64,000 nucleotides of DNA from Phialocephala subalpina (taxonomy: Eukaryota > Ascomycota > Leotiomycetes > Helotiales > Mollisiaceae). Position 1 is the first letter of the stretch. Every line of letters begins with the position of its first letter. Made by a program: the position numbers and the translations under genes. Shown piece after piece: positions 1 through 11,109 of the stretch. The stretch spans positions 71,058 through 135,057 of the forward strand of contig FJOG01000078.1 of NCBI GenBank assembly GCA_900073065.1, in the 5' to 3' direction. Below the pieces are notes generated by a model, which saw only the letters and a list, made by a program, of their open reading frames with translations, was not told the DNA's origin and did no database searches.

Positions 1-2
1 AG

Positions 3-1115
3 CAACTGACACTAAGCGACCGCTGTATCAAGCGACTCGATCGCCTATTACTAGATTCATGGCAAGACTCGTTGCGGATTGAGATGTTTCGTTCTGGTTT
101 AACAATAAATGCCACTATTGAAAAGAGACTGCGGCTGGCACAGTGCTACGAGGCTATGAACGAGACAAAGATAGCAAAAGAGATCGCATCAGAAACCTTT
201 CAAACTGCAAACGACACCTTAGGCTACATTCATCCTTTGACCATTCAACTCAAACACGCGAAGTTAGCTCTAGAGGCGCGGCTTCGATCACGCTCAGGTG
301 GTGTGGAGTCTTTTCACATCGTTCTCGAATATTCAAGATTACTTGAAGCGCATATCGAAGTCTTTGGCCAAACTCACAGAGAGACGAACTATTGCCGCAA
401 AGGCCTTGCATCTGCATACCTCAAGAAGCGAGAGTTCTCCAAGGCTCGAGAAATTCTTGAACCTTTACACAGGCGCATGATTGAAACTTCAGGATGCACA
501 TCACGTATTACTCAATCCGTGGCTAACAGCTTAGCTGTGTGTGCAAACATGCAAGGGGACTATGACTACGCAGAATCAGTCCTCAACACTAGTCCAGGCC
601 TTGTGAAAGCTGCAGCAGAGCCTTTGGAAATCGATATTACTCGTGTTCCCATAGAAACGCTTTATGCCCTGTCTATTTTTGCATCCGTTCTAGGTGCAAG
701 AGACGAAGATCGCAGGTCGGAAATGCTACATCAACGTGCCATTGACGGCTTAATGGTTTTAAAAGGCCCAAAGACACTTCGAATATACGAAAGTGCTATT
801 AACAAAGGACAGGCTTTAAGGGACCAGTTCAAGTATAAGGAGGCTCGAAAACACTATGACGAGTGGCTAAGGAAGTCTGATCAATACTTAGGTCAGGATT
901 CAAAGCACTCTCGCATTATTCGAGAAAGGTTGGTGGACTTGGATCAACGAGAGCAGAAGTGGAAAGAGATGTCTCAAAGTCTGAATTTTCAAGGCATTCG
1001 AGGTCTTCATGATTGGAACAAACCCCTAAATCTAGTACCCTTCGGGTTTGTTATTGTCTTTGCTATGGGTTTGTCTCTTTGGTCGTACTTCTTTGGATGG
1101 ATGGGAAGGATCTGA
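3..1115 (+). CDS. TPR-repeat protein with C-terminal membrane anchor (5' end outside window)
   Basis: The reading frame is open from base 3, so this is the 3' part of a gene starting before the window; the first in-window ATG (84) is unlikely to be its start. The roughly 370 visible residues are helical with TPR/kinesin-light-chain-like spacing, for example the stretches ending ASAYLKKREFSKAREILEPL and SLAVCANMQGDYDYAESVL. The last 30 residues hold one hydrophobic segment (LVPFGFVIVFAMGLSLWSYF) followed by a short tail, which suggests a tail-anchored protein. TPR arrays usually mediate protein-protein contacts and in fungi often form the C-terminus of NLR-type proteins; whether a nucleotide-binding domain lies upstream cannot be seen. 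Identity beyond TPR-like is not recognised. Confidence 0.7.
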   Translation, partial: QLTLSDRCIKRLDRLLLDSWQDSLRIEMFRSGLTINATIEKRLRLAQCYEAMNETKIAKEIASETFQTANDTLGYIHPLTIQLKHAKLALEARLRSRSGGVESFHIVLEYSRLLEAHIEVFGQTHRETNYCRKGLASAYLKKREFSKAREILEPLHRRMIETSGCTSRITQSVANSLAVCANMQGDYDYAESVLNTSPGLVKAAAEPLEIDITRVPIETLYALSIFASVLGARDEDRRSEMLHQRAIDGLMVLKGPKTLRIYESAINKGQALRDQFKYKEARKHYDEWLRKSDQYLGQDSKHSRIIRERLVDLDQREQKWKEMSQSLNFQGIRGLHDWNKPLNLVPFGFVIVFAMGLSLWSYFFGWMGRI

Positions 1116-1330
1116 TTCGGGGTTTGGCGGTGTTAGCCAACTCAAATGTAGAAAGGGATATCCCCTTCGAAGAAATTTAGATGAATTATCCTTGCATCTC
1201 CCCTGTTTCAAGGTTTGCAGCACTGTCGAACGGAAGTTAAAACTCAGTATCGTAGCTCAATTCCAGAATCGCGCAACGAATCTCGCGAACCGAACGATAA
1301 CTCCGTAAAGGGCCAAAGAAAACGTAAATA

Positions 1331-1525
1331 ATGGCAGAAGACTTCATCGAATTAGGCATCGAGGGTGTTGATAAATTGGTCGACAAACATTTCCACAAGG
1401 TACCAGACAAATATATCGATCCGCAGACGTTTTCTCATCACCATCGAAGACACAAAGATGACGAAAGAAGGAGGGGCGAGGAGGAGAAAAGCGTCGTCGA
1501 TGATCGAGATGCCCATAGGATCTAA
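1331..1525 (+). CDS. Small hypothetical protein, charged and His-rich
   Basis: A 64-residue frame beginning MAEDFIELGIEGVDKLVDK, with an ATG in an A-rich context. After an acidic/helical start (GIEGVDKLVDKHFHKVPDKY) it becomes very charged (HHHRRHKDDERRRGEEE). The opening resembles the N-terminus of longer low-complexity proteins I associate with filamentous ascomycetes, so this may be a truncated member or a first exon. The frame ends inside the start of the next open frame (1519 onward, different phase). The two could belong to one gene split by an unrecognised intron or by a frameshift. No function is assigned. Confidence 0.45.
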   Translation: MAEDFIELGIEGVDKLVDKHFHKVPDKYIDPQTFSHHHRRHKDDERRRGEEEKSVVDDRDAHRI

Positions 1526-2244
1526 GGCTTCAAGACCCATACCAACGTCAAAGAATAAGCGAGTCGTCGATTGTAGATGGTTACGGGTATGCGGCAACGA
1601 GTTGTTTTTACAACGGCGGTGCCATAATTCTAATTGCTGTTGTTTTCCTTGCGACTGCCAATGCCATGTTGCTCTGGCATACGCACAAGACGCCAATAAT
1701 CTGCAAATCTGCGCCTTCGATCCCTCAGGGCAGCATCTTGCATTGCGGATCTTCTCCAGAGCAGGCACAAGCACTTGGGTGCGAATTTGATGTGCTAGAC
1801 TACAGCTGGACACCAAAGCCATGCTTCAACGCAACTCTGTCCAGGCAATACCGCGATGATTTGACATCCCTAGGCTTGATCTTCTAGAGTGATCCCGAAC
1901 GATCTCAACTACTCCCGAACGACGAGATCTTTGCTGCGAAACACGAATATGTATTCTCAACTCGACTCCTACACACAAAACTAAGTGAATATTTTCTTCA
2001 TCGGCAGACTCACGTGCTCCTAGATGGATTAGCCACGAGTCTGATGAGGAACAGCACATACGCCTTGCATTGCTTGAATGAGATCATTCATCCTGGCAAT
2101 GCTCAGGAAAGACTTTTCACTGGCTTCCACTACGAGAAATGTGCCATGGGGCTGGGTTATCTCGAACCTTCTCTTCGACGGCGACCAAAAGGCTCTTTGG
2201 GACACTTCGTCGACAATGGGGCTGGAAATCCTCTTCCACCTTGA
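1519..2244 (+). pseudogene. Single-pass membrane protein frame interrupted by one TAG codon
   Basis: One phase is open from 1519 to 2244 except for TAG at 1885-1887. Before the stop: SSIVDGYGYAATS, a transmembrane segment (GGAIILIAVVFLATANAMLLW, about 1615-1677), then a Cys motif of the form CGSS-x4-ALGC-x-FD-x3-Y-x-W-x-P-x-PC. After it the same phase continues with acidic/aromatic sequence and spaced Cys residues (YALHCLNEI, FHYEKCAMG), ending at 2244. The motif order matches a type-II membrane protein family I know only as uncharacterised fungal proteins. The stop is one C-to-T change (CAG to TAG, a CpA site), which fits RIP-type damage. No good GT..AG intron removes it. A start codon is also missing in this phase, so a dead gene is likeliest. 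Confidence 0.5.
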
Positions 2245-2333
2245 TCCACTGCAAATGGTCTAGTCTGATACTGTCCTTCGCAGTCCCAACCAAACTTTAA
2301 TGTTATGAAGACACTCTTATACTCCATCAGCGT

Positions 2334-3060
2334 CTAAGTCATGACATCTTGCGGTTTCTCGAATTTCAATTTGAGTTTTGAATTTTTTGGTGGAGGGAAG
2401 TGCACGTATACTCGCTGGAAGTTTGGATGCTGGTGTCCCGGTGGAGTGTTGCAGTCGCTAGAAGCATCAGAAATAGATGGTACTTCACTGTAAAATAATG
2501 TCTCTGTCAAGATTGGGTTTGGAGAGGATGAAAGAAAGGGCCCAGGCGGGTGATTTCCGCTGCATCTAGACGCTCTCATCCTTGGCGATGGAATGTATCT
2601 CATCCAAATATGGATTCTCCCTTCTGATTCGGGACATCGTGTCAATGTGTTTGCATAGACAGCTGTCAATGCATCCCGGCTGTGCAATATTTGTTTCACT
2701 TATCGTTGAGCGGGGGAGCTTCCCCAAGGGGTTTTCCCGCCCAGCCGTGGAGATTTTCCGGGTTGGTATGCAAGCCACAAACCATAAATCTGACTTACAA
2801 ATTGCTTTGTGATATCGGCATCTCTCTTCTTCGCAGTAATGGCCAAATCTTCCAATCCCACATCAAGTCGTTGATAAGAAAGACTTTCGACTACTCTCGA
2901 GTCTTCCAAGAATCGGCCCGTCACTTACAGCAGACTTCGGAACACTTGAATGCAGCCGCTGAGCGATAGCGAGGCTCCTGAATCTTCGTCAAAATCGGCA
3001 GATGCAGAAATTCGTTGCCGAAATGGAACCTGGTAGCCAATTATGCAGAGGAGCTCGTCT
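2334..3060 (-). pseudogene. Possible decayed or unresolved multi-exon gene
   Basis: Three minus-strand pieces look more protein-like than chance but lie in different phases. About 3050-2950 reads FQPDELLCIIGYQVPFRQR and ends at a GTAAGT. About 2910-2800 reads SRVVESLSYQRLDVGLEDL then AITAKKRDADITKQF and also ends at GTAAGT. 2699-2334 ends NSKLKLKFEKPQDVMT with a Ser/Pro-rich body. I could not join them with phase-consistent introns, and no domain is recognised. This may be a damaged gene or a coincidence; the rest of 2245-3409 shows nothing else. Confidence 0.25.
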
Positions 3061-3412
3061 GGCTGAAAGTACAGGGGTTTGAAATGCGGAGTAGTTTGGA
3101 GAATAAGGTTAAAGGATCTTACTGGCCAATCACCCGATCAAGAACCTTGCATCCATGCTACCAATAGCCCGGAGTATGCAGACGAGCATGCATATCAGAT
3201 GTGTTTGGTATTGAGGGGTTTCGGATGCATGTGTTCGAGGTTCAATTGGAGAAACAAATATCTGACAGCGTCGAGCTGGATTATATGAAGCTCGTAAGCC
3301 CCGCATGGGAAGGATCATCCCTCTCCTTTTTCATTTTTCAAAATCAATACTTTGCCTGCTAGAATAGTCATTGGCGCCGACGTTGAGCTTCTGAGAAGCT
3401 TTCCAATTCATG

Positions 3413-5275
3413 ATGGGACTCGGGGTCTTAAATGGTATGGGGAATACTCCGGACCCACTTGAAGAGTATTCTAATACGACTCCCAGACAAGAACCTCCCT
3501 CACGTTCCCGGAACTGTGCTTCTGAACGATGAAGCAGCAAACGAAGAGCAAATCCTTGCCGGGCTGAAACATGCCAAAGGAAGAGACTCGCACATTGTGC
3601 TGTCCCCTCAGCCTAGTGACGACCCCAATGACCCTTTGAACTGGCCACTTTGGAAGAAAGAACTCATTGTGGCTATTCTCTGCTTGGGCAGTATGCTTAA
3701 TGCGGGGACAAATGTTGGTTTAACCGAGTCCGAATCTGGGATTTGAAGCTGACGAGTATAGGGTCCATTCCTCAATGCCTCATATTTTGTCATCGCGCAA
3801 GAAGTCAAAAAGCCTCTCACGACTGTCGTCTTGGTATCAGGTTACAACCTCCTGGCAGCGGGAATAATCGGACCCTTCGTCTGCGCTCTGTCTCGAAAAT
3901 ATGGCAAACGACCGTGCTTCCTCCTCTCTACTCTTTTCGATATTATCGGTACAGCGATCGGAGAATCAAAAATCTCCTATGAGTATCTCCTCGCCGCGAG
4001 AGTCATCCAAGGTTTCTCCACAAGTGCTTTCGAGAGCTTGATCGTAGCGAGTATTGGGGATATGTATTTTGTTCATCAAAGAGGACTTCGAATCGCTGTC
4101 ATAAATTTCATATTGAATAGCGCGAGTTCGTTGGCGAGCATTATCTGTGGGCAAGTATTCGCTGACCTGGGCTGGTTATGGCTGTTCCATATGTTCCAGA
4201 TCTTCCTCGTCTTCCAGTTCATCCTGATGTTTTTGTTCTGTCCGGAAACGACGTACTTGAGAGATGCGAGATACGAGACAGATGTCGTGGTTGATGAGAA
4301 GTTGGAAGAGTTGGCAAAGATCGAGGAGAGGCATCGAGTGGAGGAAGTCGCAGAGCGAGAAGTCATTCCGAAGAAAAAGACCTTCGTCCAAGAATTAGCT
4401 GTTTGGAATGGAACATACGCAGACGATAACATCTTGAAGTACCTCGTTGGGCCATTCATCACGCTTCTTAATCCAGCTGCCTGTTACGCAGTCATCACCT
4501 CTGGATTGCTAAATAGTTGGTACGTCGGATCGGCTATCATCCTGTCAGGCATCTTCAGCGGCCCGCCATGGCACTTTGGACCAAGTCAGATTGGGTACCT
4601 TGGGGCAGGCCCATTCATCGGAGGTATGATAGGAAGTATCGCAGTCGCATGGGCCAGCGATCCAGTTATCAAATACATGTGCAAACGGAACCAAGGCGTC
4701 TAGTAAGCGCCCCCCCCCCCCTTTTCTCCGCGATTAGCCGAACCCCTTTCTGACAATCCCCAAGCGAGCCAGAATTCCGCCTCGTCTTTATGGGCGCAGC
4801 AGGAGTGATTGGAGGCATCGGCATGTTTCTGTTCGGATACACAATGGCGATTGGTGCGAATGCGATTCTTTGCGCGTTCCTCCAGGGAGTTATGATGGTT
4901 GGCGTGCTAATTGGGATTTTTGCGACGTTGAGTTATGGGTTGGATGCGTTTCGGAATCAGAGCAATGAGATTTTCATCATGAATATGTTGTTCAAGGTAA
5001 GAAGATCTCACCATCCCCCTTCCCTTATCTCTTCCATTCTAACACGTCTTTAGAATTTCATGTTCTATGGTCTAAGCAATTTCGCAAACAACTGGGTAGC
5101 AGACAAGGGTCCAGAACAGATCATGTATGTCTTTGGTGGGACAACGATCTTCTTATCGCTGTTGGCAGCGCCGGTGTACATCTTTGGAAAGCGATTAAGG
5201 TCTTGGTGGAGTCGACATGATCTTTTTGTGGTGCTCAAGATGGAGACGAAGGGACCGAAGCTGGAGGTTGCGTAG
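3413..5275 (+). CDS. Major facilitator superfamily transporter (DHA1-like), five exons
   Basis: Exons 3413-3434, 3487-3713, 3762-4702, 4765-4996 and 5054-5275 close in phase to 547 residues; an ATG three bases earlier (3410) would add one Met. The first exon encodes MGLGVLN and joins to DKNLPHVPGTV, the usual opening of this fungal MFS group. The cytosolic DDPNDPLNWPLWKKE box precedes TM1. The loop after TM2 carries SRKYGKRP, an MFS motif-A variant. A charged central loop (about residues 230-270) separates the six-helix halves, and YEPEFRL precedes the second half. Plasma-membrane proton-coupled export or uptake is inferred from the family; the substrate is unknown, though HOL1-type polyamine carriers share this signature. 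Intron 3 begins beside a run of a dozen C. No gene cluster partners are nearby. Confidence 0.88.
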
Positions 5276-6100
5276 TGCTTGATGATGAGCCGGAATTGTA
5301 AGAGGGCCAGTGATTTAGTTGTGGAAGGGTACAGTAGTTGATACAGATGCGGGGTAGGAGATGCGGGGTAACTCGCGAGTTGAGAAAACGAGATGGATGA
5401 AGGATAATATTTGAAGAATGGGAAGGACTGCACTGGTCAAAGTGAAAATATATATCCATTTGGACACCATACTCCTTGGTTTTCTCATTGGGGTCGTGTT
5501 TCCAATGTCAAAGTTGCCACAGACGGTCAGTGCTATTTTTCAGTGAGAGTTGGTGGACTTTAGGGGGCTCAGTTACTAAAGGTCCAGGCTATCACTCGCT
5601 AAACATCTGTCTGCATATCCACTACATATCCTCATATTCCACTTTACGGTGAAATCCTCTAGGGAATCATACCAGCCTTCCGCAGCATCTTATTTTTCCG
5701 CTCGGGTTGCCATTCACCATCTGAACCCTTCATCTCACAATTAGAGCAGTACTCATGTTTGCATCCGATACAGAAGTCATACACCATGCATCTTCCACTC
5801 TTCCTTCAACGCCATGGTAATATATTTCGTCATTTATTTACTGGCAATGGCCCGATCCCTAGACGATATCAACCTTTAATTCATAAAGGATAGGATGAAC
5901 GTGTACTGGATTCTTCTTCTTGCAACATCTCTAATAACTCCCTGGTTTGCTCTTGAATGGCTACAGCTTGCAATGCGTATATGTAAATGTTTGATGCAAT
6001 ACACAAATCTTGATTGCGAAATATTAACTCTTGGCTTCTTACACCTATATTACTATGCCGTGGTCACGCAGATTGAGAAGGTCGAATTTATATAAAAATT
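5276..6100. other. Intergenic, no gene seen
   Basis: Three-prime flank of the MFS gene. Open frames are short and lack codon bias or motifs. Nothing else supported. Confidence 0.5.
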
Positions 6101-6480
6101 TCTAAGGAGACGTAGAAATGTTTGATTAGCTTATTAGAATTAATAAGTAAGTCTTTATTTTCTTTATTCAAGAAAATATATTATTAGACTAATTTTCATT
6201 TTATAAAATAGAAGCTTAAATAAGGAAGCAATAAAAGAATTATAAAGAATTATTTAATTTTTTATCTTTTCTTTATTTTTGAAATTTATTTTATAAATAA
6301 AAAAATTAATAAATACTTTATTATTTATTTATATAACGCAATTTTAACGTAAAATCATATTATATAAATTAGAATAAAAGAAAGATTAGCGTATATATAA
6401 AAAAAATTAATTTTTAGTTTTAATTAAATTAATTATTATTTTATATTTTGCCTATTTTATGAAAATTCAATATAGTTGTA
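6100..6480. other. AT-rich RIP-like block
   Basis: A stretch made almost entirely of A and T with frequent TA steps and stop codons in all frames, sharply bounded by ordinary composition on both sides. This is how heavily RIP-mutated repeat remnants look in ascomycetes. No coding remnant is readable. 6480-7240 downstream has normal composition, and I see no gene in it. Confidence 0.6.
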
Positions 6481-7241
6481 ATTTACTATAGCTTAGTAAT
6501 ATGAAGCTCTTTCTGGGCAAGACGTTCACTGTTCTATTCTTGCTAATTCATTTGAAATTATAATACGAGTGCATAGTGAGCCCATTGCTAGATAACCCGT
6601 CTCAAACTGCGCCGCCTAACTATGAACTTCCATGGCTTATAATGGAATACAGATGTGACAGATTCGATGCTTGCAGCTTGAACAGACCTCTTCTTGATAG
6701 TATTTGGTTGTATGCACTGTAATTTATCACCGTCCAAACGAGAAAGCCGGGCTCCTGTGATTCACTCGTGTGCGGCCTGGTTCTTTCTGGTTCTTTTGGT
6801 GATATATAATTGGCAGTAGAACCATATAGTGGCGACTGTTCCGTCGCGCATCAAGATAACATTGGACAACTGACTGTTTGGCTTTGGTACCTCCATGATC
6901 GTCTTCAAGGCTTGGCGTGCGGTTGAGTTGAGTTACGGAAGTGGTATTATATGAAGAGGGATTGGAACCTACGGATTGGAAGTTGGGTTGCATGATAAGT
7001 AGGCTAGAAACTGTTGTGAATGGGCTCAGTATCAATGGGACATTATACTTGAAATCATAGAAGCGACGCCCCGACCATGAACCTTCTCGACTCCATATAA
7101 ACATTTCTTCCATTGCTCTACAAATGTTCTAATCAGCTAATAATTTCAACCAATCGACTGAGCGTTTCAAAAGTTTGCTCGTCCTCAGAGTCAAAAAACT
7201 TCCAAAACCATAGCCTTGACAAGAGTTTCTGGCCCTCTTGC

Positions 7242-7745
7242 TTAAAGCATCGTCAGCGGCTGCAGAGGAATCTTCTCCCACGTCAACCTATTGTCGGCCT
7301 TGGCACCATTCTGCGTATTATTAGCAATAATACTAAACAAAAGCGGCGAGGAGCAACCAACCACAGCTGGGATCAACGTCATGAGAGTCTTCCCGTCCTT
7401 CTCCTCAAAAGTAGCGTATCGAATCTGATCCTGCAACATCCAAGACGGACTGAGAGAAACATCAAGCTTGGTCTGAGTATAGACCTGACCGCTCTCATTG
7501 TGTACCGTGTACATACCGCAGTATGCAGTCACTCCCCTTGCGATAGCGGCGACTTGTGAGTCCGATGCGAAGGCCCAATTAAAGTTAAAGGGTTCGATAG
7601 ATGGCTCTCTGATCAAGGCGTTCATGTATCCATCGGCGGTGAACATGATTCTACCCGTGAGATTGGTTCTGTGGCTTTCCGGATAAGTGTTGTCGATGAA
7701 GAGGAGCTTCCAGATCCCGACCAGTTGCTGCAGTTCGAAGGGCAT
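7242..7745 (-). CDS. Lipocalin-like domain protein
   Basis: The frame from ATG at 7745 begins MPFELQQLVGIWKLLFID and continues with GRIMFTADGYMNALI, the hallmark opening of fungal lipocalin-like (Lipocalin_5 type) proteins: a GxW strand followed by a GxxMYTxDGYMxA-type strand. Later strands include YTVHNESGQVYTQTKLDVSL and the closing RLTWEKIP. The uninterrupted frame gives 167 residues. However 7311-7361 on this strand begins GTTGGT, contains GCTAATA and ends GCAG, so it is probably a 51-nt in-frame intron; removal gives 150 residues, the usual family length, with a smoother final strand. Small-ligand binding or an accessory role in metabolite biosynthesis is known for relatives, but no biosynthetic cluster is visible here. 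Confidence 0.8.
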   Translation of the reverse strand: MPFELQQLVGIWKLLFIDNTYPESHRTNLTGRIMFTADGYMNALIREPSIEPFNFNWAFASDSQVAAIARGVTAYCGMYTVHNESGQVYTQTKLDVSLSPSWMLQDQIRYATFEEKDGKTLMTLIPAVVGCSSPLLFSIIANNTQNGAKADNRLTWEKIPLQPLTML

Positions 7746-8808
7746 GATTGATTATTAAGATTCAATCTGAATTGTTGGTGGAGGACGATATCGGAGGAAC
7801 GAACGGTGGACGATGGCTTCGAAAATGACGGCTTTGTAGGGGGAACTAATTTGATGAACTGTTGCTTCTTTTCGACTTAAAGACTTGTAATGACGTTGAA
7901 AACACTCAGAGACCAACAACGAAACATTAAATAAAACAGTTTATCCTCAAAATCTGCTCGTTCGTTCACTCTTACTGTGGCTTGTCTTTGCACATCACTG
8001 TGCGGCATCCTCAACTTTCTAATGAGCGAATGCGGTCCGCTTCAAGCTGCTCCGTTTCCATATTCGGCGAATAATCGAGAACGAAGCTACGAAACAGTAT
8101 CATTCGTAGCTTCGATTTGATAGGGCTGCAGAATGGGAACACAGCAATGTGTAACGATAGGCACCTTGTTCGTTCAAAATGATGGCTTCGAGAACGTCGC
8201 AAGATAAGATAGAAATTTTGCCTGGGTCAGCTGGCGGTGGATTTTCATTTCAAGATAGGGGATAAATAGCACAGATGAAATGGATGTATGAAGGCCCGAC
8301 GAAATACGAGAAGCAAACAATGATACGAAGTGACAAAGTGACAAAGATAAGATACACTCGATCAATCGTCCCGAATTCGAGATAGGGTAAGAGACGTCGT
8401 CACCCTTGGATTTTGGCAGAAGCCCATTTGCTAAACGAGAATCCCACGCTCGGGACCAGTTTATCAGCCGCACCAACGTCACTCATGGGTGACCAGCTTC
8501 TTTCCTCCATTAATCCTATCTTGATTTGTAGAATGGTCTCGTGATCCTGTAGCGTTGGACCAATCTTACAAATTCATCGCCGGTGTCGCATTCTATCGCA
8601 TTCCTTGTGACTGTAGCTTAAACATTCCGGCTAGCGATTCCACATCGCGAATCTGAACTGACCACGGTTAGCATCGAAATTGAATCTGCTGAATATAAAG
8701 AGGAGCAGTTGTGGACAAAGTAGAAGGAAATTAAGCTTGTCGATGAGATATGTGCCGTGAACAGAACACTTCGCTGTATTTTAATAATGGCAACCCATAT
8801 GACTCGCA
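7746..8808. other. Intergenic, no gene seen
   Basis: Shared upstream/downstream space between two minus-strand genes. Open frames are short and unconvincing. Nothing supported. Confidence 0.45.
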
Positions 8809-9242
8809 TTACTTTACTGGCGGAATCTCTGGGTCTTCAGGTACACTCGCCAATCCTTCCTCGACATGTTCTGTGTCGACTGTCTCTTGCTGTGCGATTC
8901 TTTGGCAAGCAGTGCAGATCACGTGCCCACATCTCTTACAGCGTGACTCCATGAGCGGATTCCTGAGCAGGCACTGGAGTTTTGACTTTTGAAAAAGTCA
9001 GCATTGATATAGCATGATTTGCAAAGACAATGACATACAGGAGCAGGAGCAAGTTCTCCCTTAGGATGATGACAACAGAACCAATAAAAACGATAGAAAC
9101 TCGACGGTCTTGGTGGTTCCTTATCCTCAAAATAGCCGTTTAAGATCGAGAGGAGAGAGCGATTTGAATGATTTAGCCACTTTGGAGAAGTCCGACCTCC
9201 GGGAACTGTTGTAGTCGCCGCTGAAAAATTGCTTTCAGACAT
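8809..9242 (-). CDS. Cys-rich miniprotein, paralog 1 of 4 (zinc-ribbon-like)
   Basis: Two exons, 9039-9242 and 8809-8973, with a 65-nt intron (GTATGT..CCAG). Phases close to 122 residues. The N-terminal half is polar and disordered up to YRFYWFCCHH. The intron follows, and exon 2 starts directly with CLLRN, giving the pattern C-x10-C-x2-C-x4-C-x2-C (CKRCGHVICTAC), then an acidic tail ending EIPPVK. The YWxCC plus paired CxxC spacing suggests a small zinc-binding fold; that is inference. The three other copies lie 1-3 kb away on the opposite strand with the intron at the same place, so this gene is probably the inverted end of one expansion. Function unknown. Confidence 0.72.
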
Positions 9243-9597
9243 GACGTTGGTGGAAAGTAGATCTTCGAAGATGAGATTGGAGGATCTTAAAAGGCAGGAG
9301 CCGAGAGCTCAAAGAACGTTTCGCGAGTCAAAACTACATTGATGGTGAGTAACAAGTTGGGTTGAAAAGTGAAATTCATCAAAGAATCTTCCTTTGGTGC
9401 CTTGCAGATTCGAGAAAACCAAAGACACATAATAGAACCAGTGCGAAGAATGCTTCGATGGTCACGAAGATGAAAGAAGCTATTTGCCTCAGCGTTAGAG
9501 AGTGAGCTGGACACTTGTTATTGCGACGAGCAGGAATAAGGTCAATGAATGGGCTTCAATTTCCAGGGCCAAGGAGCAGTTACAGTCACCTCGGTTA

Positions 9598-10022
9598 AGT
9601 ATCCGTGATTTGCTGTTTTACCACCAAAACTCACGTAAATCACTGTACGATTTACCCACAATGCCGCCTAAATACTTGAAATCTGACTAGACAAATCTTT
9701 TAATTGGAGCATTCCGCGTATTTCTCCTAATTTTTAATAAAGTAGCGAGTAGTTTCCCGGTAAATTCTAAGCTAAATATAAAGAGGTTGAGTAAAATGAC
9801 GCAATTCGCTAACAAACTCGCTTAAATATTGTTCTCTTCGAGTTTAATACCTCACTTCTATACCAAAACATCCAATGAAATATAATCCGAGGAAGTAGTT
9901 CAATTAGAATTAATCGAAATAATCAAACTTTTAACTCTTGTAATTTTTTAAAAGGCAGTTATTGTGATGCGTGGCGTGGAACAAGGCGAGTTTTGGTGTA
10001 AAAACAGTAAATCACGGATACT
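9598..10022. mobile_element. 425-bp TIR element with TA target site (mariner/pogo-type MITE)
   Basis: The ends are inverted repeats of about 35 bp: AGTATCCGTGATTT at the left and AAATCACGGATACT at the right, extending inward through the match CTGTTTTaCcACCAAAACTC with a few differences. Both sides are flanked by TA (9596-9597 and 10023-10024), the target duplication of Tc1/mariner/pogo transposons. The AT-rich interior has a short frame starting ATGCCGCCTAAATAC that stops after nine codons, so no transposase is present. It sits between divergently oriented copies 1 and 2 of the Cys-rich family. Confidence 0.75.
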
Positions 10023-10297
10023 TAATGCTAGTGACTGTACAAGGCATTTTTCGAAGGCGTAAGATCACGTGAATGATTCACAACGAGGAGCAATCAACAA
10101 TGCATGGTACTCATAGGGTCAAGCAACTAGTTCTTGAGAAGTCTTGAGTCAAGCCTCGCTGGTGACTGTACAGTGCAAAATGCTTTGAGTTATAAAAAAG
10201 AAGCACTGGCTCACTCAACCAGAGCACAGCAGCAGACTATCTTTAACACGATCAACAAGAACACAGCAGGCGAAGAAAAATTGAACACCACAAAAAG

Positions 10298-10628
10298 ATG
10301 TCGACCAATTTCAAGAATAATACACCATCCCAGCAGCAAGAAACATCTTCCTCGAACAGCAGCCAACTCCGATACTGGCTCTGCCATGCACCTCCACAAA
10401 ACGCAGTCAACGAGTCTCCAGTACCTCCCCTTTTCCACTTCCCTTATCCTCTAACTTGACTAACACACTCAGTGTCTGAAAAGAAATATCTGGTCCAAAA
10501 CAGTATGTGATCGTTGCGAGCACACACGCTGTACCGATTGCTTCGACAGCAAAAAGATGGGTGTTCCTCTCGTTGATGTGCTGGCAGATCTTGAGTGGGC
10601 GGTGCCTTGGAAGACGTTGCCTATGTGA
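10298..10628 (+). CDS. Cys-rich miniprotein, paralog 2 of 4
   Basis: Exons 10298-10420 and 10473-10628, with a 52-nt intron carrying a GACTAACA branch site and ending TCAG. Phases close to 92 residues. The protein starts MSTNFKNNTPSQQQ, a Ser/Gln-rich tail-like segment, then RYWLCH. After the intron, exon 2 opens with CLKRNIWSKTVCDRCEHTRC and TDC, the same C-x10-C-x2-C-x4-C-x2-C array as its neighbours. A short Trp-containing C-terminus (LEWAVPWKTLPM) differs from the other copies. The single upstream Cys plus five downstream Cys and a His could bind zinc (inference). Function unrecognised. Confidence 0.72.
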
Positions 10629-11109
10629 GCAAGATGAAGCATGCATGATGAGAAGCTTGGTTGAGAATGTAGGCACTTGCCATTTGATGGGGAGTTATGT
10701 AATCGTTGATGAAAGCCATGCTTGAGAGCAGGAAAATGTTGTTGGAGGTTCGAGTGCGATGTTCTTGCGATGCGACCCACTTGGCGATTCGTCCGGTCGC
10801 CTATACTTTCAATCTGATACCTTACTACCTCGAGGGTCGTCGGAACCAATTGAAAGGTTCCAGAGTTAACAATGTGAAGAATGATGAAGATAACTCAGCT
10901 TACAGCGACGATATTGGGGCGACACGTGAAGGCGGGGAATATAATCTGAAATCCCGAAAATCGCACCAAGCGATACAGTAAGATCTAGAAGCAACCACTT
11001 TTCTTGGCAGGGTGAACTCTCCCTCAACCTCAAGAACTCCCCGCTCTCACAGATTTTCTGTTAGATATCTTTTGAACTATTGAAATATCACTAAAAGGAA
11101 TTGTTTGAA

